A DNA stretch of 64,000 bases from Lentisphaeria bacterium UBA1732 (lineage in GTDB: Bacteria > Verrucomicrobiota > Lentisphaeria > Victivallales > UBA1829). Where the stretch lies: positions 45,520 through 109,519 of the forward strand of contig DCIG01000049.1 of NCBI GenBank assembly GCA_002315855.1. The letters run 5' to 3'. Position numbers and translations under genes: made by a program. Shown here piece after piece: positions 9,537 to 19,672 of the stretch. The notes under the pieces were generated by a model, which had not been told where the DNA came from, did no database searches, and worked only from the letters and a program-made list of their open reading frames with translations. The stretch's first letter is position 1; each line of letters begins with the position of its first letter.

Positions 9537-12392
9537 TCAGATGCTCGGAACACCGCGTCCGCCTTGTTCAACACGGAAAGGAGTTCCATCCGGCTTGATT
9601 AAGCGGCTGGTCAGGAAGATCAGCAGATTCGTTTTGTCGCTGCCTTTTCCTTTTGCCTGGAAGAAGCGGCCGATAACCGGGAGGTCTCCGAGAATCGGGT
9701 ACTGGTCTTCAAGGACGGAAAGCTGATCTTTAATCACACCGCCCAGCACAATGGTTTCACCATCGAAACTCATCGCGCTGGTATTCAACATACGGGATTC
9801 GATGATCGGCATCTTCAATGTATTCGGATACAGCTCATTGTTTTCTCCCAGCGGAATAGAATAGGAGTAGTCGGTCCATCCAATGAATTCCTGAATCACA
9901 GGAGTCATTTCCAGTTCAATCGTATAATTGTCTTCATCGACATTCGGTCTGACCTGAAGAGCAATACCTTCCTGAGTTGCACCGCCGAACTGCGGAATAG
10001 ACGGAGTAAAGACAGGAATGTTGTTGCCATTGGAGGAAACAGTTTCGAGTTCAGCTTCTTCCCATGACGAAGGATAGTATTTATCCGTAACCATGCGGAT
10101 GATTGCATTTTCATGGTTCATTGTGGTAACACGCGGAGCAGACAGAATTTCTGTGGAGTCTGCATTATCCAATGCGTGAATGGCTCCGCTGAACATGTAA
10201 CCATGAGCATTATAGGTACTCCAACTGAACATCGTATCATTCTGCACGGCTACAGAAGAACCAAAGATACTGGAATCTGCACCTTCCGCGAAACGAACCA
10301 AACGGCTGTTTGCGCCCCAGGTGATTGCACTGCCGAACTGACCCTGAAGTTCTTCCAAAACCGCACCTCGATAATAGTCCCCGTTTTCAGGGATATAGTA
10401 CATATCACCATCATGTACGGTAATATTGCTCGCATTAAAAATATCAGTACTTGAAGTATTACTCGAACGAGCCCATGCTTCATTCAAAGTATGGTTTGCA
10501 GCATTTGAAGAAGCACTTCCGTCATAAAGGACGAAGTTGCCCCCATGATACACAATCGGCTCATTGTTATCGCCATTCATGGTAGGACCTGCTAATTCGA
10601 AATTTGTTCCTTGATTGTATAGTTCCTCGCTCGGCGCAGGACGTCCAAATGAATATTCGAATGAAAGTTCCTGAACATCTTTCATCATAACTTCAACGAA
10701 TTTCACCTGAATCAGGACCTGAGGATCCGAAACATTGAGTTCTTCAATGAGTTCATCAATCAAATCCAGAGCTTCCGGAGTATTATATACTGTCAGGCGG
10801 CTGGTTGCACTGTCGAAACGAATGGTCGAACCTGTGGGGAACGGGACACCACGGTCAACGAAGTAGTTTTTAACGTTTTCACCGGCGAAGTCATTCAGAC
10901 CAATCACTTCCTGTTCAACCGGGAATGTCTTGCGGACAAATTCATCGAGGGGGACATCATTGCCTGCAATCACGACAGCATATTCTTCAACACGGAAATG
11001 CAGATTTGCGGATTTGCAGATATAGCGGATTGCATTAAAGAGCGAAACGTTTTCGACAGACAGAGAAACGACAGTATTGTCGAGTGTCTGAATTGTTGAA
11101 TCACCTTGCGTACCGTCTTCATATTCGTCGTAAGTAGATCCTGCACCTCCACCGAAAACATCATCGGAAACAGGTTCTTCGGAAGAACTTTCAGCACCGG
11201 CAGGAGTATCATTGTATGATTCTTCCTCACCTTCCATATCTTCCATATCGTCCGTTGTGGTTTCAGCAGATGCCGAAGCCGCTGCGTCCGTATTGAAACG
11301 CAAAACAAAGTTCACACCGACATGGTCAGGGTCTTTATCTTTGCTGATGTGCTTCAAGAACTGAACGACCTGGGCAATTGAAACATTATCAAATTCAATG
11401 TGTTCGATTGTAATTTCATTCAGTTTTTTCTGCGTATTGCCGGTCAAATCGATTTTGGTAATCGGGGCATTGATATCAGCTTCCTGAGCACTTTGAGTAT
11501 GCGTAACAATCGGAGCAATCATATTCCACATGGATTCGGCATGACGTTCCAGAATCACGGCACCGCGACGACGGCGGCCGGCTTCCAGCTGCTTAATGTA
11601 AATACGGCGAAGTGCATCAATTGCCGTAACATTGTAGGTATCAATCGCAAGGACTTCGGTATACTTTTCCTGTGCTTTTGCCCACTGTTCGGTCTGGTAC
11701 ATCATCTGACCTTGACGAAGGAGCAGTGCAATTCGTTTCTCACGGGGAGTAAAATCCGGAATCAATTCATCGCGAGATGCTTCCTTGCGATATTCGGCGG
11801 AACTTTTCATCCGCTCATACTTGGCAATATACTCATCCGCTTTTGCCTTGCTCTGCGGGAAATATTCCAAGGCTTTATTGCACTGTTCAATTGCCAGATC
11901 ATATTCACCGATGTCGGCAAGTTCTTCTGCTTCTGCAAAAGTCTTTTCCGACCAGTTGTAATAAGACTGACCAATCAAAGTCTTCACGGTTTCAATCTTC
12001 TTCGCACGAGCGGCGGGAATTTCCAAACCGTCATCCCCCTTGAGAAGGATATCCAGTGATTTCAGATAATAGTCAACAGCTTTATCAAATTCGGACTTCT
12101 GATACGCAGTTGTACCTTTCTGCAAGAATGCTTCTGCGGATTCATCATCAGCCTGTTCATCCAGCAAGGACTCAACAGAAGCCTTCAGAGCTTCCGCATC
12201 TTCGGGGAGTGCCGCAGACGCTTCTTCCTTTTCAGCGTTTTCCACTGCAACAGCAGCAGTCTCTTCAACAGGTGCTGCGTCCTGTGCAAAGACCGCAGGT
12301 GCAGTAAACGCCAGTGCGATCAATAATGAATAACGGGGCAATGCATGCATGCGACTCTCCATTAATTTTTTATATGCTTTGTTCATAATCAT
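9537..12392 (-). CDS. Secretin-like outer-membrane channel protein (Amuc_1098-like), copy 2
   Basis: Predicted outer-membrane secretin of a type IV pilus/type II secretion-like apparatus. A signal peptide (MHALPRYSLLIALAFTAPAVFA, then QDAAP) is followed by an acidic linker. A TPR-like helical region spans roughly residues 60-290, and a secretin N-domain lies around 440-580. The C-terminal beta-domain contains DPQVLIQVKFVEVMMKD and ends with the secretin signature VLGGVIKDQ ... PILGDLPVIGRFF. At 951 residues it is longer than its upstream paralogue; a long insert rich in Asn, Ser and Tyr separates the two halves of the secretin domain. AAGGAG lies 8 nt before this ATG. It is the last gene of a six-gene operon, 12 bp after the first secretin. 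No PilP-like pilotin is seen. Confidence 0.85.
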   Translation of the reverse strand: MIMNKAYKKLMESRMHALPRYSLLIALAFTAPAVFAQDAAPVEETAAVAVENAEKEEASAALPEDAEALKASVESLLDEQADDESAEAFLQKGTTAYQKSEFDKAVDYYLKSLDILLKGDDGLEIPAARAKKIETVKTLIGQSYYNWSEKTFAEAEELADIGEYDLAIEQCNKALEYFPQSKAKADEYIAKYERMKSSAEYRKEASRDELIPDFTPREKRIALLLRQGQMMYQTEQWAKAQEKYTEVLAIDTYNVTAIDALRRIYIKQLEAGRRRRGAVILERHAESMWNMIAPIVTHTQSAQEADINAPITKIDLTGNTQKKLNEITIEHIEFDNVSIAQVVQFLKHISKDKDPDHVGVNFVLRFNTDAAASASAETTTDDMEDMEGEEESYNDTPAGAESSSEEPVSDDVFGGGAGSTYDEYEDGTQGDSTIQTLDNTVVSLSVENVSLFNAIRYICKSANLHFRVEEYAVVIAGNDVPLDEFVRKTFPVEQEVIGLNDFAGENVKNYFVDRGVPFPTGSTIRFDSATSRLTVYNTPEALDLIDELIEELNVSDPQVLIQVKFVEVMMKDVQELSFEYSFGRPAPSEELYNQGTNFELAGPTMNGDNNEPIVYHGGNFVLYDGSASSNAANHTLNEAWARSSNTSSTDIFNASNITVHDGDMYYIPENGDYYRGAVLEELQGQFGSAITWGANSRLVRFAEGADSSIFGSSVAVQNDTMFSWSTYNAHGYMFSGAIHALDNADSTEILSAPRVTTMNHENAIIRMVTDKYYPSSWEEAELETVSSNGNNIPVFTPSIPQFGGATQEGIALQVRPNVDEDNYTIELEMTPVIQEFIGWTDYSYSIPLGENNELYPNTLKMPIIESRMLNTSAMSFDGETIVLGGVIKDQLSVLEDQYPILGDLPVIGRFFQAKGKGSDKTNLLIFLTSRLIKPDGTPFRVEQGGRGVPSI

Positions 12393-12404
12393 TGCAGTAT
12401 CTCC

Positions 12405-14993
12405 TTAACGTCTGAAGTCAGGCAGACCATTCTGCGTATTTGAGCGGACCGGGATACCATCACCGCTGATCAGGCGTGCGGTAACAGAAACAATCAGGTT
12501 GTCTTTTTCGGCAGAATGAGCAGATTCAGTGAAGAAACGCCCGATAATCGGAATATCACCGAAAATAGGCCATTTATTACCTACGGATCCTTGTTTGTCA
12601 GCAAGGATACCGCCGATAACAACAGTCTGTCCGTCATAAACCTTTACATTCGTTTCGACCGAACGAACGGAGATTTCCGGCATCTTCAAAGTCATCGGAT
12701 GAGTCTGACCGGACTTGAAATCACCAATCACGTATTCATAGCTGTAGTCGGACCAACCGGTCAGGTCAGTAACAGACGGAAGCAGAGCAAGACGGATAGC
12801 ATAGTTGTTCGATCCCAAAGTAGGAAGCACAGTCAAACTGGTACCGACTTCACGGGCGCTGCCGAATTCAGGATAAGACGGTTCAAAGCTGATTGTGGAA
12901 CCGCAGCTCGTATTGATTTCAGGTTCTGTCCAGCTTTCAGGGAAATACATCTGGCGAACCATCTGAATCTGAGCTTCTTTACCGGATTTTGTTACGACCT
13001 TCGGTGTACAGAGAATTTCAGCACGGTCAGTACGGTCAACTGCATTCACCGTCAGGAAAACGTTCCAAGCCCCGCCCGGACCAAAGTTCGGGACAAGGTT
13101 CAAACCGTTAATCAGCTTGTTATTGCTGTAGTTTGCAGAAACATTCGGAGAAGTAAGGAAGGTATACCAGCGCATATCATCCGGATTCACACGTGTAATT
13201 GTCCAGTCAAAACCAAGTTCTTCCAAATCGTTCATTGTGATTTCAAACATCTTGGATTCAATCATAATCAACGGGTCCTGAACGTCCATATCACGAACGG
13301 CCAGTTCAAGCTGACGGACATTTTCAGGAGTATTGACGACTGTCAGCTTGTTTGCACGGCTGTCGTATGCAACGGAAGAGCCTTCTTCAAACGGAATACC
13401 GTTTTCAATGAAGTATTTTTTGAGTGCATTTGCAGTAACCGACTGAACACGTCTCATGCTTTCGGTTCCACCGACACCGGTCGTGAAAGTGCTATTAACA
13501 TCGACATTTGCAAACGAAGAATCAACAGCTCCCATGTCATCCTGATATTCAGCTTCTGCGGCATCTCCCATATCACTGACAATTCGTGAAATGATGCCTT
13601 GACGAATCGGGATATACCTGCGAACCATATCGCTCACATCTGTGGCCGTACCGATTGTAAGAGTTTTGTCAGCTTCATTGATGCGGAAAGCGAGATCAGT
13701 CTGCTTGCAGATATAACGAATCACTTCATAAATAGGAACTTGGTCAAGCTCCAGTGTGATTCTGTACTTATTCTCATTTTCCTTACGGTCGAAACGTTCA
13801 GGATTGATGAGAATAATATTAATGCCTTTGCCTTCCGGGTCAAAATCTTTGCTGCGTGTGCGAAGCATTGCAATGGCTTCGGGGAAGCTGGAATCATTGA
13901 ATTCAATATGTTCAATGATAATTGAATTCAAACGATTGAACAGTTCATTTTCTGAACCGGTATAAATTTTCGGGCCTTCGGTCGCAATAATATTCTTATT
14001 GTCCGGAATATTTTCAACCCATGCCCATTCAGTCTGGGCTGACTCACGGAGCAGTTCATTGTAAACGCGCATATCGGCAATTGCATACAATTTGCGATAA
14101 ATGCGTTCCAGCATGGTAATGGCCATTTCATTGTACGGATCCTTAATCAGAATCTGTTCCATCTTATCACGGGCTTCCGTGAAACGGTCATTCTGATACA
14201 GGAATTCACCGGTACGATACAACAGCGCAATTTCCTTACTGCGTTCTTCATAACGCGGGTCGATTTCACTCAGGCTTGCTTCCTTGGAATACTTCTCACC
14301 GTCCACAATGTTCTGAACTTTCGTGCGAAGAGCTTGTACGCGTTTATTGAATTCGCTCTTATCTTTATCCCGGCTGATTTCACGGCGCATACTGTCAGAA
14401 TCAACAGGCTGTCCCGGCAATGCACCAAGGATGTAAACATTGTCTGCATAAGTCAGATTCAGAACAATTGTATTGCCGAATTCAATAATATCTTCATCAT
14501 GCGACATCTGAAGAAGTTTGGTATAATCCTTCATTGCCTGACTGAACAGGGACTCACCGTAAATACGCTGTGCTTCCCGGCGTTCTTCCTTCAAGCGTTC
14601 TTCCAAAACAGAACGATTGGCAGAAATCGGATTTTCGAGCAGGACTTCCTTTGCCTCATCAAAAAATTTGAAAGCCTCTGCAAAATCATTTTCTTCTTTG
14701 GCACGGGAACGTGCCTTTGAAAGCAATTCCGTAAATCTGTCCTGATTTTCAATCAGTACAGTCTGTACATCTGCAGTCATTTTCTGTGCATCTTCAGGCA
14801 ATTCCTTAAGAGCAGCAGCTTCAATCTCTGCATTTGTCAGTACGATTTCTGTGCCAGGTTCTGGACCGGCAATAGCTTCCTCGACGACCGCCTCCTGAGC
14901 TCGCAAAAGGGAAGGCATCAAGCCCAGCACAAATGCAAGAGAGGCTGTCGGAAAGACAAGCGTGCGAAGAAAACAGTTTGTGTTCATCTTCAT
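12405..14993 (-). CDS. Secretin-like outer-membrane channel protein (Amuc_1098-like), copy 1
   Basis: Paralogue of the neighbouring secretin with the same plan: signal peptide (residues 1-32, ending LLRAQ), TPR-like helical region to about residue 320, N-domain, then the secretin core. The core contains DPLIMIESKMFEITMND and the signature VIGGILADK ... PIFGDIPIIGRFF. The order and composition match Amuc_1098, the secretin of the Akkermansia pilus-associated cluster. Two adjacent, clearly diverged secretins are the unusual point: they could form a mixed channel or serve two states or substrates. AAGGA lies about 10 nt before the ATG. The 56-bp gap to the upstream gene suggests the same transcript. 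Confidence 0.85.
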   Translation of the reverse strand: MKMNTNCFLRTLVFPTASLAFVLGLMPSLLRAQEAVVEEAIAGPEPGTEIVLTNAEIEAAALKELPEDAQKMTADVQTVLIENQDRFTELLSKARSRAKEENDFAEAFKFFDEAKEVLLENPISANRSVLEERLKEERREAQRIYGESLFSQAMKDYTKLLQMSHDEDIIEFGNTIVLNLTYADNVYILGALPGQPVDSDSMRREISRDKDKSEFNKRVQALRTKVQNIVDGEKYSKEASLSEIDPRYEERSKEIALLYRTGEFLYQNDRFTEARDKMEQILIKDPYNEMAITMLERIYRKLYAIADMRVYNELLRESAQTEWAWVENIPDNKNIIATEGPKIYTGSENELFNRLNSIIIEHIEFNDSSFPEAIAMLRTRSKDFDPEGKGINIILINPERFDRKENENKYRITLELDQVPIYEVIRYICKQTDLAFRINEADKTLTIGTATDVSDMVRRYIPIRQGIISRIVSDMGDAAEAEYQDDMGAVDSSFANVDVNSTFTTGVGGTESMRRVQSVTANALKKYFIENGIPFEEGSSVAYDSRANKLTVVNTPENVRQLELAVRDMDVQDPLIMIESKMFEITMNDLEELGFDWTITRVNPDDMRWYTFLTSPNVSANYSNNKLINGLNLVPNFGPGGAWNVFLTVNAVDRTDRAEILCTPKVVTKSGKEAQIQMVRQMYFPESWTEPEINTSCGSTISFEPSYPEFGSAREVGTSLTVLPTLGSNNYAIRLALLPSVTDLTGWSDYSYEYVIGDFKSGQTHPMTLKMPEISVRSVETNVKVYDGQTVVIGGILADKQGSVGNKWPIFGDIPIIGRFFTESAHSAEKDNLIVSVTARLISGDGIPVRSNTQNGLPDFRR

Positions 14994-15049
14994 TGGAGCA
15001 TCCTTGTTGTTACTATGCGATTATTCATTGAATTCTTTTTCATCAGGAA

Positions 15050-16171
15050 TTATTTGGATGATGCAGTATCATCCGGCTGAGGGCCGATTTTGTAGGTCTT
15101 CGTCGAATCTTTGACATCTTCCAAAACAACAGTTTTCGTTGCAGGATCGGCAGAAGCAATCTTGTAAGATTCCTTGCCGGTTGTATTTGTTCCGAACGTA
15201 ATTGTGCGGCCAACCGAATAGGTCAAACGCTTTTTGAATACGGTATCAGTCAGCGTTACACGTAAATTCGGGTCAACGACCGTCTGATTGCGACGGCATT
15301 CGATTTTATCAGTGGAACCGACAGCCTGAATATATACAATCAGATCCGAAGAAGCAGTATCTTCCACAATATCAACAACCGAATAACTGATTCCGTTGTT
15401 GTCAAAAGTACCGGAATTAATACGGAAAGTACCGGAGCGGCTTCTCTTATCTTTCGTGGTATAACTGAAAGAAGCTCCCCACTTCGTCTTGTCAGTCCCG
15501 TAATTGTCAACGGATTTCAGCTTCAAACCAGAAATTGCCTGCGTTTTGACTGCGTATGTATAAAGTCTTGAGACATACGTCGGGTGGCTCAAAGGATCCG
15601 TCGGGTCGGTATCGGCATGGTATTCATCCGACAGCGTGAAACCATCCTTATCATCATCAGATGAACTGTCAAGCCCTGGATTACTGTAAATTTTGTACTT
15701 CTTTTCCCAGTCATCAGGAATACCGTTGCTGTTTTCATCGTTATTCACGAGATCAGTACCTTCAGCTTCCTCTTTGGGCTTCAATTCGGCACTGCAGACA
15801 GGGCATTTGCCGCTTTTGGATGCACCAATCGCGGGAATATTTTCCGCTGGAATCAAAGAGTGGCAGGAAACACATTCCACCATGGGATAAGGAACCATCA
15901 TTTCTGCGACAGTCGATTTTTCAGCAGGAGCTGTAAAACCAATGGTCAAAGAATCCGAAAAGATGATTTCAGTTTTGTAATCCGGCTTGTTTGCATCAAT
16001 TTTTGCATAGTCGGAATCAGGTTCCTTTTCATTTGTAATATCAAGAATCCTCTGATTCTGCACTTTCTGCACAACAAGTACCTGGAAGTACAGCAGGGCA
16101 GCGAAGCAAATCAAAAGGACTGCCAGAATAATTTTCTCGTAATGAGCTTGTAAGAAATTCTTAAATGACAT
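15050..16171 (-). CDS. Membrane-anchored pilus-locus protein with CxxC pairs and a calcium-binding motif (Amuc_1099 position)
   Basis: One N-terminal membrane segment (about residues 15-35, IILAVLLICFAALLYF) with positive residues before it points to an in-to-out anchor and an extracytoplasmic body. Two CxxC pairs (CVSC and CPVC, about 30 residues apart) resemble a zinc ribbon or a disulfide knot. They are followed by a thrombospondin-3/EF-like calcium motif, NGIPDDWE, and a DDDKDGFTLSDE repeat. The C-terminal half is beta-rich. The listed frame opens with TTG at 16177; the ATG at 16171 has GGGGAG 9 nt upstream and is preferred. Its place between the PilO-like gene and the secretins corresponds to Amuc_1099. 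Function is not known; a periplasmic linker between inner-membrane complex and secretin is plausible. Confidence 0.7.
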   Translation of the reverse strand: MSFKNFLQAHYEKIILAVLLICFAALLYFQVLVVQKVQNQRILDITNEKEPDSDYAKIDANKPDYKTEIIFSDSLTIGFTAPAEKSTVAEMMVPYPMVECVSCHSLIPAENIPAIGASKSGKCPVCSAELKPKEEAEGTDLVNNDENSNGIPDDWEKKYKIYSNPGLDSSSDDDKDGFTLSDEYHADTDPTDPLSHPTYVSRLYTYAVKTQAISGLKLKSVDNYGTDKTKWGASFSYTTKDKRSRSGTFRINSGTFDNNGISYSVVDIVEDTASSDLIVYIQAVGSTDKIECRRNQTVVDPNLRVTLTDTVFKKRLTYSVGRTITFGTNTTGKESYKIASADPATKTVVLEDVKDSTKTYKIGPQPDDTASSK

Positions 16172-16187
16172 GATCAATTACTCCCCA

Positions 16188-17774
16188 TTATTTATCAGGA
16201 ACAAGATTGTCGCCGCGATAGAGATAGTAATCGACTACCAGCGTGCATGTAACTTCATCGCGTTTTTCACCAAGCAGGACACGTCCATAATCAGGATGAG
16301 ACGGTTCTGTCGGCAAAACATCAACGACTTCAATGATATTACCATTTGCATCAGTCTGTTTCTTGAGACGCTTGTTTTCCTCTGCATTCTCAGCAGAAGT
16401 TTCCGGATCTTCGTCTTCTTTTTCTTTTCTGATTTTCTCTTCTTCAAGATCATAAATATGTCTGCGAACAGCCGTATTTGCTTCGGTAATATATGAAGAA
16501 TCAACCGTGAATTTAAGATTTCTCAGGACATATACACGATTGTCTTTGTATGCAGTGTGAAGCAAATCAATAAAGGCATTGATTTCATCCAGCGTTGACT
16601 GCAGTTCAATTGTATAGGTAAATACAAGAATTGCAGAATCAGGATCGCCATCCGGAGATGAACCGTAAAAATAATCCGGAGTCAATGTATTCAGCTTGCG
16701 AACATGAGCGTCATTCATTCGGGTAATCAAATCTTCCTTAATCTGGAAATTACGGAAGACAGGAATCACCATTTCCGGAGGAGGCGCAACAGACGGATTC
16801 AAACGGTTGTAGATGAAATCACGAAGTTTGCGAACACGATCACTTTCATCATCGGGATCGGTCGGGAGACCGGGGATGAGGTTTGATGCGGCATAAGAAT
16901 TATACAGAGAGTCTATATAGTTCTTGCAATCAAGCTTGCGCATCAGTCTCGGGATTCCAAGAGAATCCAGGAACATCTGTTTTGCGACATTATTCGTAAC
17001 TTTTTCCTGCGTTGTTGTCTGAACTTCATCACGGAAAATTGCGAATGCCTTCTGCAGCTTATCCAATGCAGCTTTCTTGAATTCTTCTGCATTAGCGGAA
17101 TTAACTTCTTCCGGAGCTTCCGTAAGTTTCTGAACAAACGCTGCAAAAATCGCATAACGTTCTTCCAAAACATTGTCGGGAATCACGAATGAATCAGAAT
17201 CATTCTCGACTTCCACGTGCATCTCTTTGTAGATTTCACCAAGCATTGCACGCATTGAGCTTTCATCCGTTTTCACCACAACAAGTTTTTTGGAGGGATT
17301 GAAAACTTTGAGTTCTTCTTCCGTCGGAGCTTCCGGCTTTGCTTCTTCAACATCTTCAGAAGGTTCATCCGTTTCTGCATCTTCGTCTTTATCAACCGGC
17401 TTTGCGACGAATTTGAATGAATCATCAGCGTAACCTTCAGGGATTTCCTTCAGTTCACTCGTAGATGCGATATTGCGAATAAAGGCCAAAAGTGCAGAAC
17501 GATACGGTCTGCCGAAATGACGGTAAACAAGTGCGGTTTTATTTTCAAGGAATTTAATATCTTCCTGAATCAAATCTTCACTTGTCTTAACACTGTTCGG
17601 TTTGCGGACACGGTTAATATTTTCCACAACTTCACGATTTTCTTCAATTTCACTCATAGCAGAAGAAATCATGCTATTGCTCTGTCCGATAAAAACGCAA
17701 AGTACAATACTTGCGGCAAGCGTAAGCACGACCACAATGCTAAGGACAATATTCTTCAAGAAAAACTGCTTCAT
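16188..17774 (-). CDS. Amuc_1100-like, PilO-type inner-membrane protein
   Basis: Bitopic protein: membrane segment at residues 8-29, then a predicted coiled coil (residues 30-75) and a large extracytoplasmic region with acidic, Pro-rich linkers around residues 130-155. The architecture and operon position fit the Amuc_1100 family, which is structurally related to PilO. At 528 residues it is much larger than Amuc_1100 (about 317). The start has AAGGAGG 8 nt upstream and overlaps the stop of the PilM-like gene by 4 nt, so the two are translationally coupled. The protein should sit with the PilM/PilN fusion in an inner-membrane alignment complex. The family call rests on context and topology more than on a motif. 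Confidence 0.72.
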   Translation of the reverse strand: MKQFFLKNIVLSIVVVLTLAASIVLCVFIGQSNSMISSAMSEIEENREVVENINRVRKPNSVKTSEDLIQEDIKFLENKTALVYRHFGRPYRSALLAFIRNIASTSELKEIPEGYADDSFKFVAKPVDKDEDAETDEPSEDVEEAKPEAPTEEELKVFNPSKKLVVVKTDESSMRAMLGEIYKEMHVEVENDSDSFVIPDNVLEERYAIFAAFVQKLTEAPEEVNSANAEEFKKAALDKLQKAFAIFRDEVQTTTQEKVTNNVAKQMFLDSLGIPRLMRKLDCKNYIDSLYNSYAASNLIPGLPTDPDDESDRVRKLRDFIYNRLNPSVAPPPEMVIPVFRNFQIKEDLITRMNDAHVRKLNTLTPDYFYGSSPDGDPDSAILVFTYTIELQSTLDEINAFIDLLHTAYKDNRVYVLRNLKFTVDSSYITEANTAVRRHIYDLEEEKIRKEKEDEDPETSAENAEENKRLKKQTDANGNIIEVVDVLPTEPSHPDYGRVLLGEKRDEVTCTLVVDYYLYRGDNLVPDK

Positions 17775-19669
17775 TCTTCATCCTCCTTATTTTCATCTCC
17801 CTCCTCAGGGAAGAGGAGTTTCTCGAATTCAGGATCATCGAGCGGAGCTTTCAGTTCGATAGCAAGGAGGAATTTGCAGATTGTGAGGCTGTCGCAGAAG
17901 TTCGCACCTTCATCGTATACAAGCTGAATCTCATCTTCATTTGCTTTGAAGAGACCAGTCTTTTTCAGGTTAGTTGTGAAAATATTAATGGCAGCACTGC
18001 GGTCTGTCTGTTTGGTCGATTCCTTTTTGCAAATCACGTATGCAGTAACATTCAACCACGTCAGAACAGTCGAAGAATTAGCACTTTCATCTTTTTTCTT
18101 TTTATCCTTGTCTTCCGAGTTATTCTCATCTGAATTCGGGTTAAAAGACAAATCTTTATTCTTCTTTTCACCGTCTTTTGCTTCTTCATCCGAGGCACGG
18201 GAAGAATCCTGTGCAGATGTAATTGCGGGGTTGACCTGAGAGGTAATAGCTACATCGGTAAACCAAACATTGTCCGGCACGCATTTTCTAAAGACAGAGA
18301 AGAACGCAAGAGTATTATTACGTTTTTTCAAAAACTCCGTTGCCATCTCATAATTGGAAACTGCGGTCGTTAATGCACTGTTGGCATCCTTCACGCGTTT
18401 TTCGATTATTTTCTTGCGTTCAACAAACGAAGAGAATGTTTCGCTCTTTTCGGTGATATTTGCGGCTTGTTGAGAATATGCCCAATAGGTAATTCCCAAA
18501 TATGCTAAAATCACAATTGCGGTAATGTAGAAATAGATGCGTTTGGCACGGAACGCGACCTGCTTCTTAACATGATCGGGAACGAGCGTAATTTCCACGG
18601 GAGAAGTTCCAATGCGGCGCAAAGCCAAACCAATTGTTTCCGGGAAAAGATGTGCGACCTGAGAAAGGACCTCCTGATCGACATTTTCACCAATTGCAAC
18701 AACTTGGAATGCGTTGAAATATTCGACAGGGACATTCAGCTTTTCTTCAAAGAATTTCTGTGCAAACGGTAAAATGGAGGTACCGCCGGCGAGGAAAAGT
18801 TTTTCCGGCTTGCGTCCTTTTTGCGTGGCACGATACAGATTGATGGAACGATTGATTTCGCTGTGCAGACGAGTCATCACGTTGCGCACAATTTTGGATA
18901 CAGCCGCACCGATTTCAGAATCGGAATCTTCGTAAGCACCGCCCAGTGCCACATAGCCGTGTTTTCGCTTCATTTCTTCTGCATCAGCATAAGAAATATT
19001 AAATTCCTTGGCAATCTGCTGTGTAATTGTATCACCGGCAATCGGAATTGAACGGACAAAGAAACGAGTACCGTCGAGGAAAATCAGGGTAGAACAACGT
19101 CCGCCGATGTCAAGAAGAATCTGGCAGTCATTAGCCCCGATATTATTGGCACGTGCAGCATTGTAGCAGGATGTGCCAGCGACTTCGATTAAAGCAATTC
19201 TCTTATGAAGACGTTCGACCAGTTCCGAAATCCTGGAAACTATGTCTTTCTTCACAATCACGATCATTGCATCGATTTCAGTGCTGTCTTCCCCTACCGA
19301 ATCCATCAGCTGTGAATCCCACACTATCTCATCCGGGGAGAGCGGGATTCCCTGTTTCGCTTCGTAAGAAACGATTTCCTGAATTTTCGCCTTATCAGAC
19401 GTCATTGCAGGAATTTTTACAAAACGAACAAACGCATTTTTTCCGGAAATCGAAACGTAAACATCCGATGCGCTGAAATTATTGGTCGTAATGACGTCCG
19501 AAATTGCCTTCAGAATGACATCTTCTCCAAGTTCATCTGAAGAGTAGTCATATTCCGTATACGCAAATCGCTCCAGGACAAGCCCCTGCCCTGAAGTAAA
19601 GGAGAACTCGGCAGCTTTGATGCTGTCGCCACCAACGTCAATACAAAGAATCAGGTTTTTCTGTGCCAT
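17771..19669 (-). CDS. PilM-PilN fusion protein of the pilus-like locus (Amuc_1101-like)
   Basis: The N-terminal ~370 residues form an actin/FtsA-like PilM ATPase. Phosphate-1 motif LCIDVGGDSIKAAEF is at the start, a second phosphate motif is QILLDIGGRCSTLIF, and KLFLAGGTSILP provides the adenosine motif. A membrane segment follows (IYFYITAIVILAYLGITYWAY, about 375-395). Then come a coiled coil and a PilN-type periplasmic domain (FFSVFRKCVPDNVWFTDVAIT) with a charged insert near 500-530. Separate PilM and PilN proteins are the rule in classical type IV pili, so the fusion is notable. The gene begins 3 bp after the upstream secreted protein and overlaps the PilO-like gene by 4 nt. Confidence 0.85.
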   Translation of the reverse strand: MAQKNLILCIDVGGDSIKAAEFSFTSGQGLVLERFAYTEYDYSSDELGEDVILKAISDVITTNNFSASDVYVSISGKNAFVRFVKIPAMTSDKAKIQEIVSYEAKQGIPLSPDEIVWDSQLMDSVGEDSTEIDAMIVIVKKDIVSRISELVERLHKRIALIEVAGTSCYNAARANNIGANDCQILLDIGGRCSTLIFLDGTRFFVRSIPIAGDTITQQIAKEFNISYADAEEMKRKHGYVALGGAYEDSDSEIGAAVSKIVRNVMTRLHSEINRSINLYRATQKGRKPEKLFLAGGTSILPFAQKFFEEKLNVPVEYFNAFQVVAIGENVDQEVLSQVAHLFPETIGLALRRIGTSPVEITLVPDHVKKQVAFRAKRIYFYITAIVILAYLGITYWAYSQQAANITEKSETFSSFVERKKIIEKRVKDANSALTTAVSNYEMATEFLKKRNNTLAFFSVFRKCVPDNVWFTDVAITSQVNPAITSAQDSSRASDEEAKDGEKKNKDLSFNPNSDENNSEDKDKKKKDESANSSTVLTWLNVTAYVICKKESTKQTDRSAAINIFTTNLKKTGLFKANEDEIQLVYDEGANFCDSLTICKFLLAIELKAPLDDPEFEKLLFPEEGDENKEDEE

Positions 19670-19672
19670 TGT

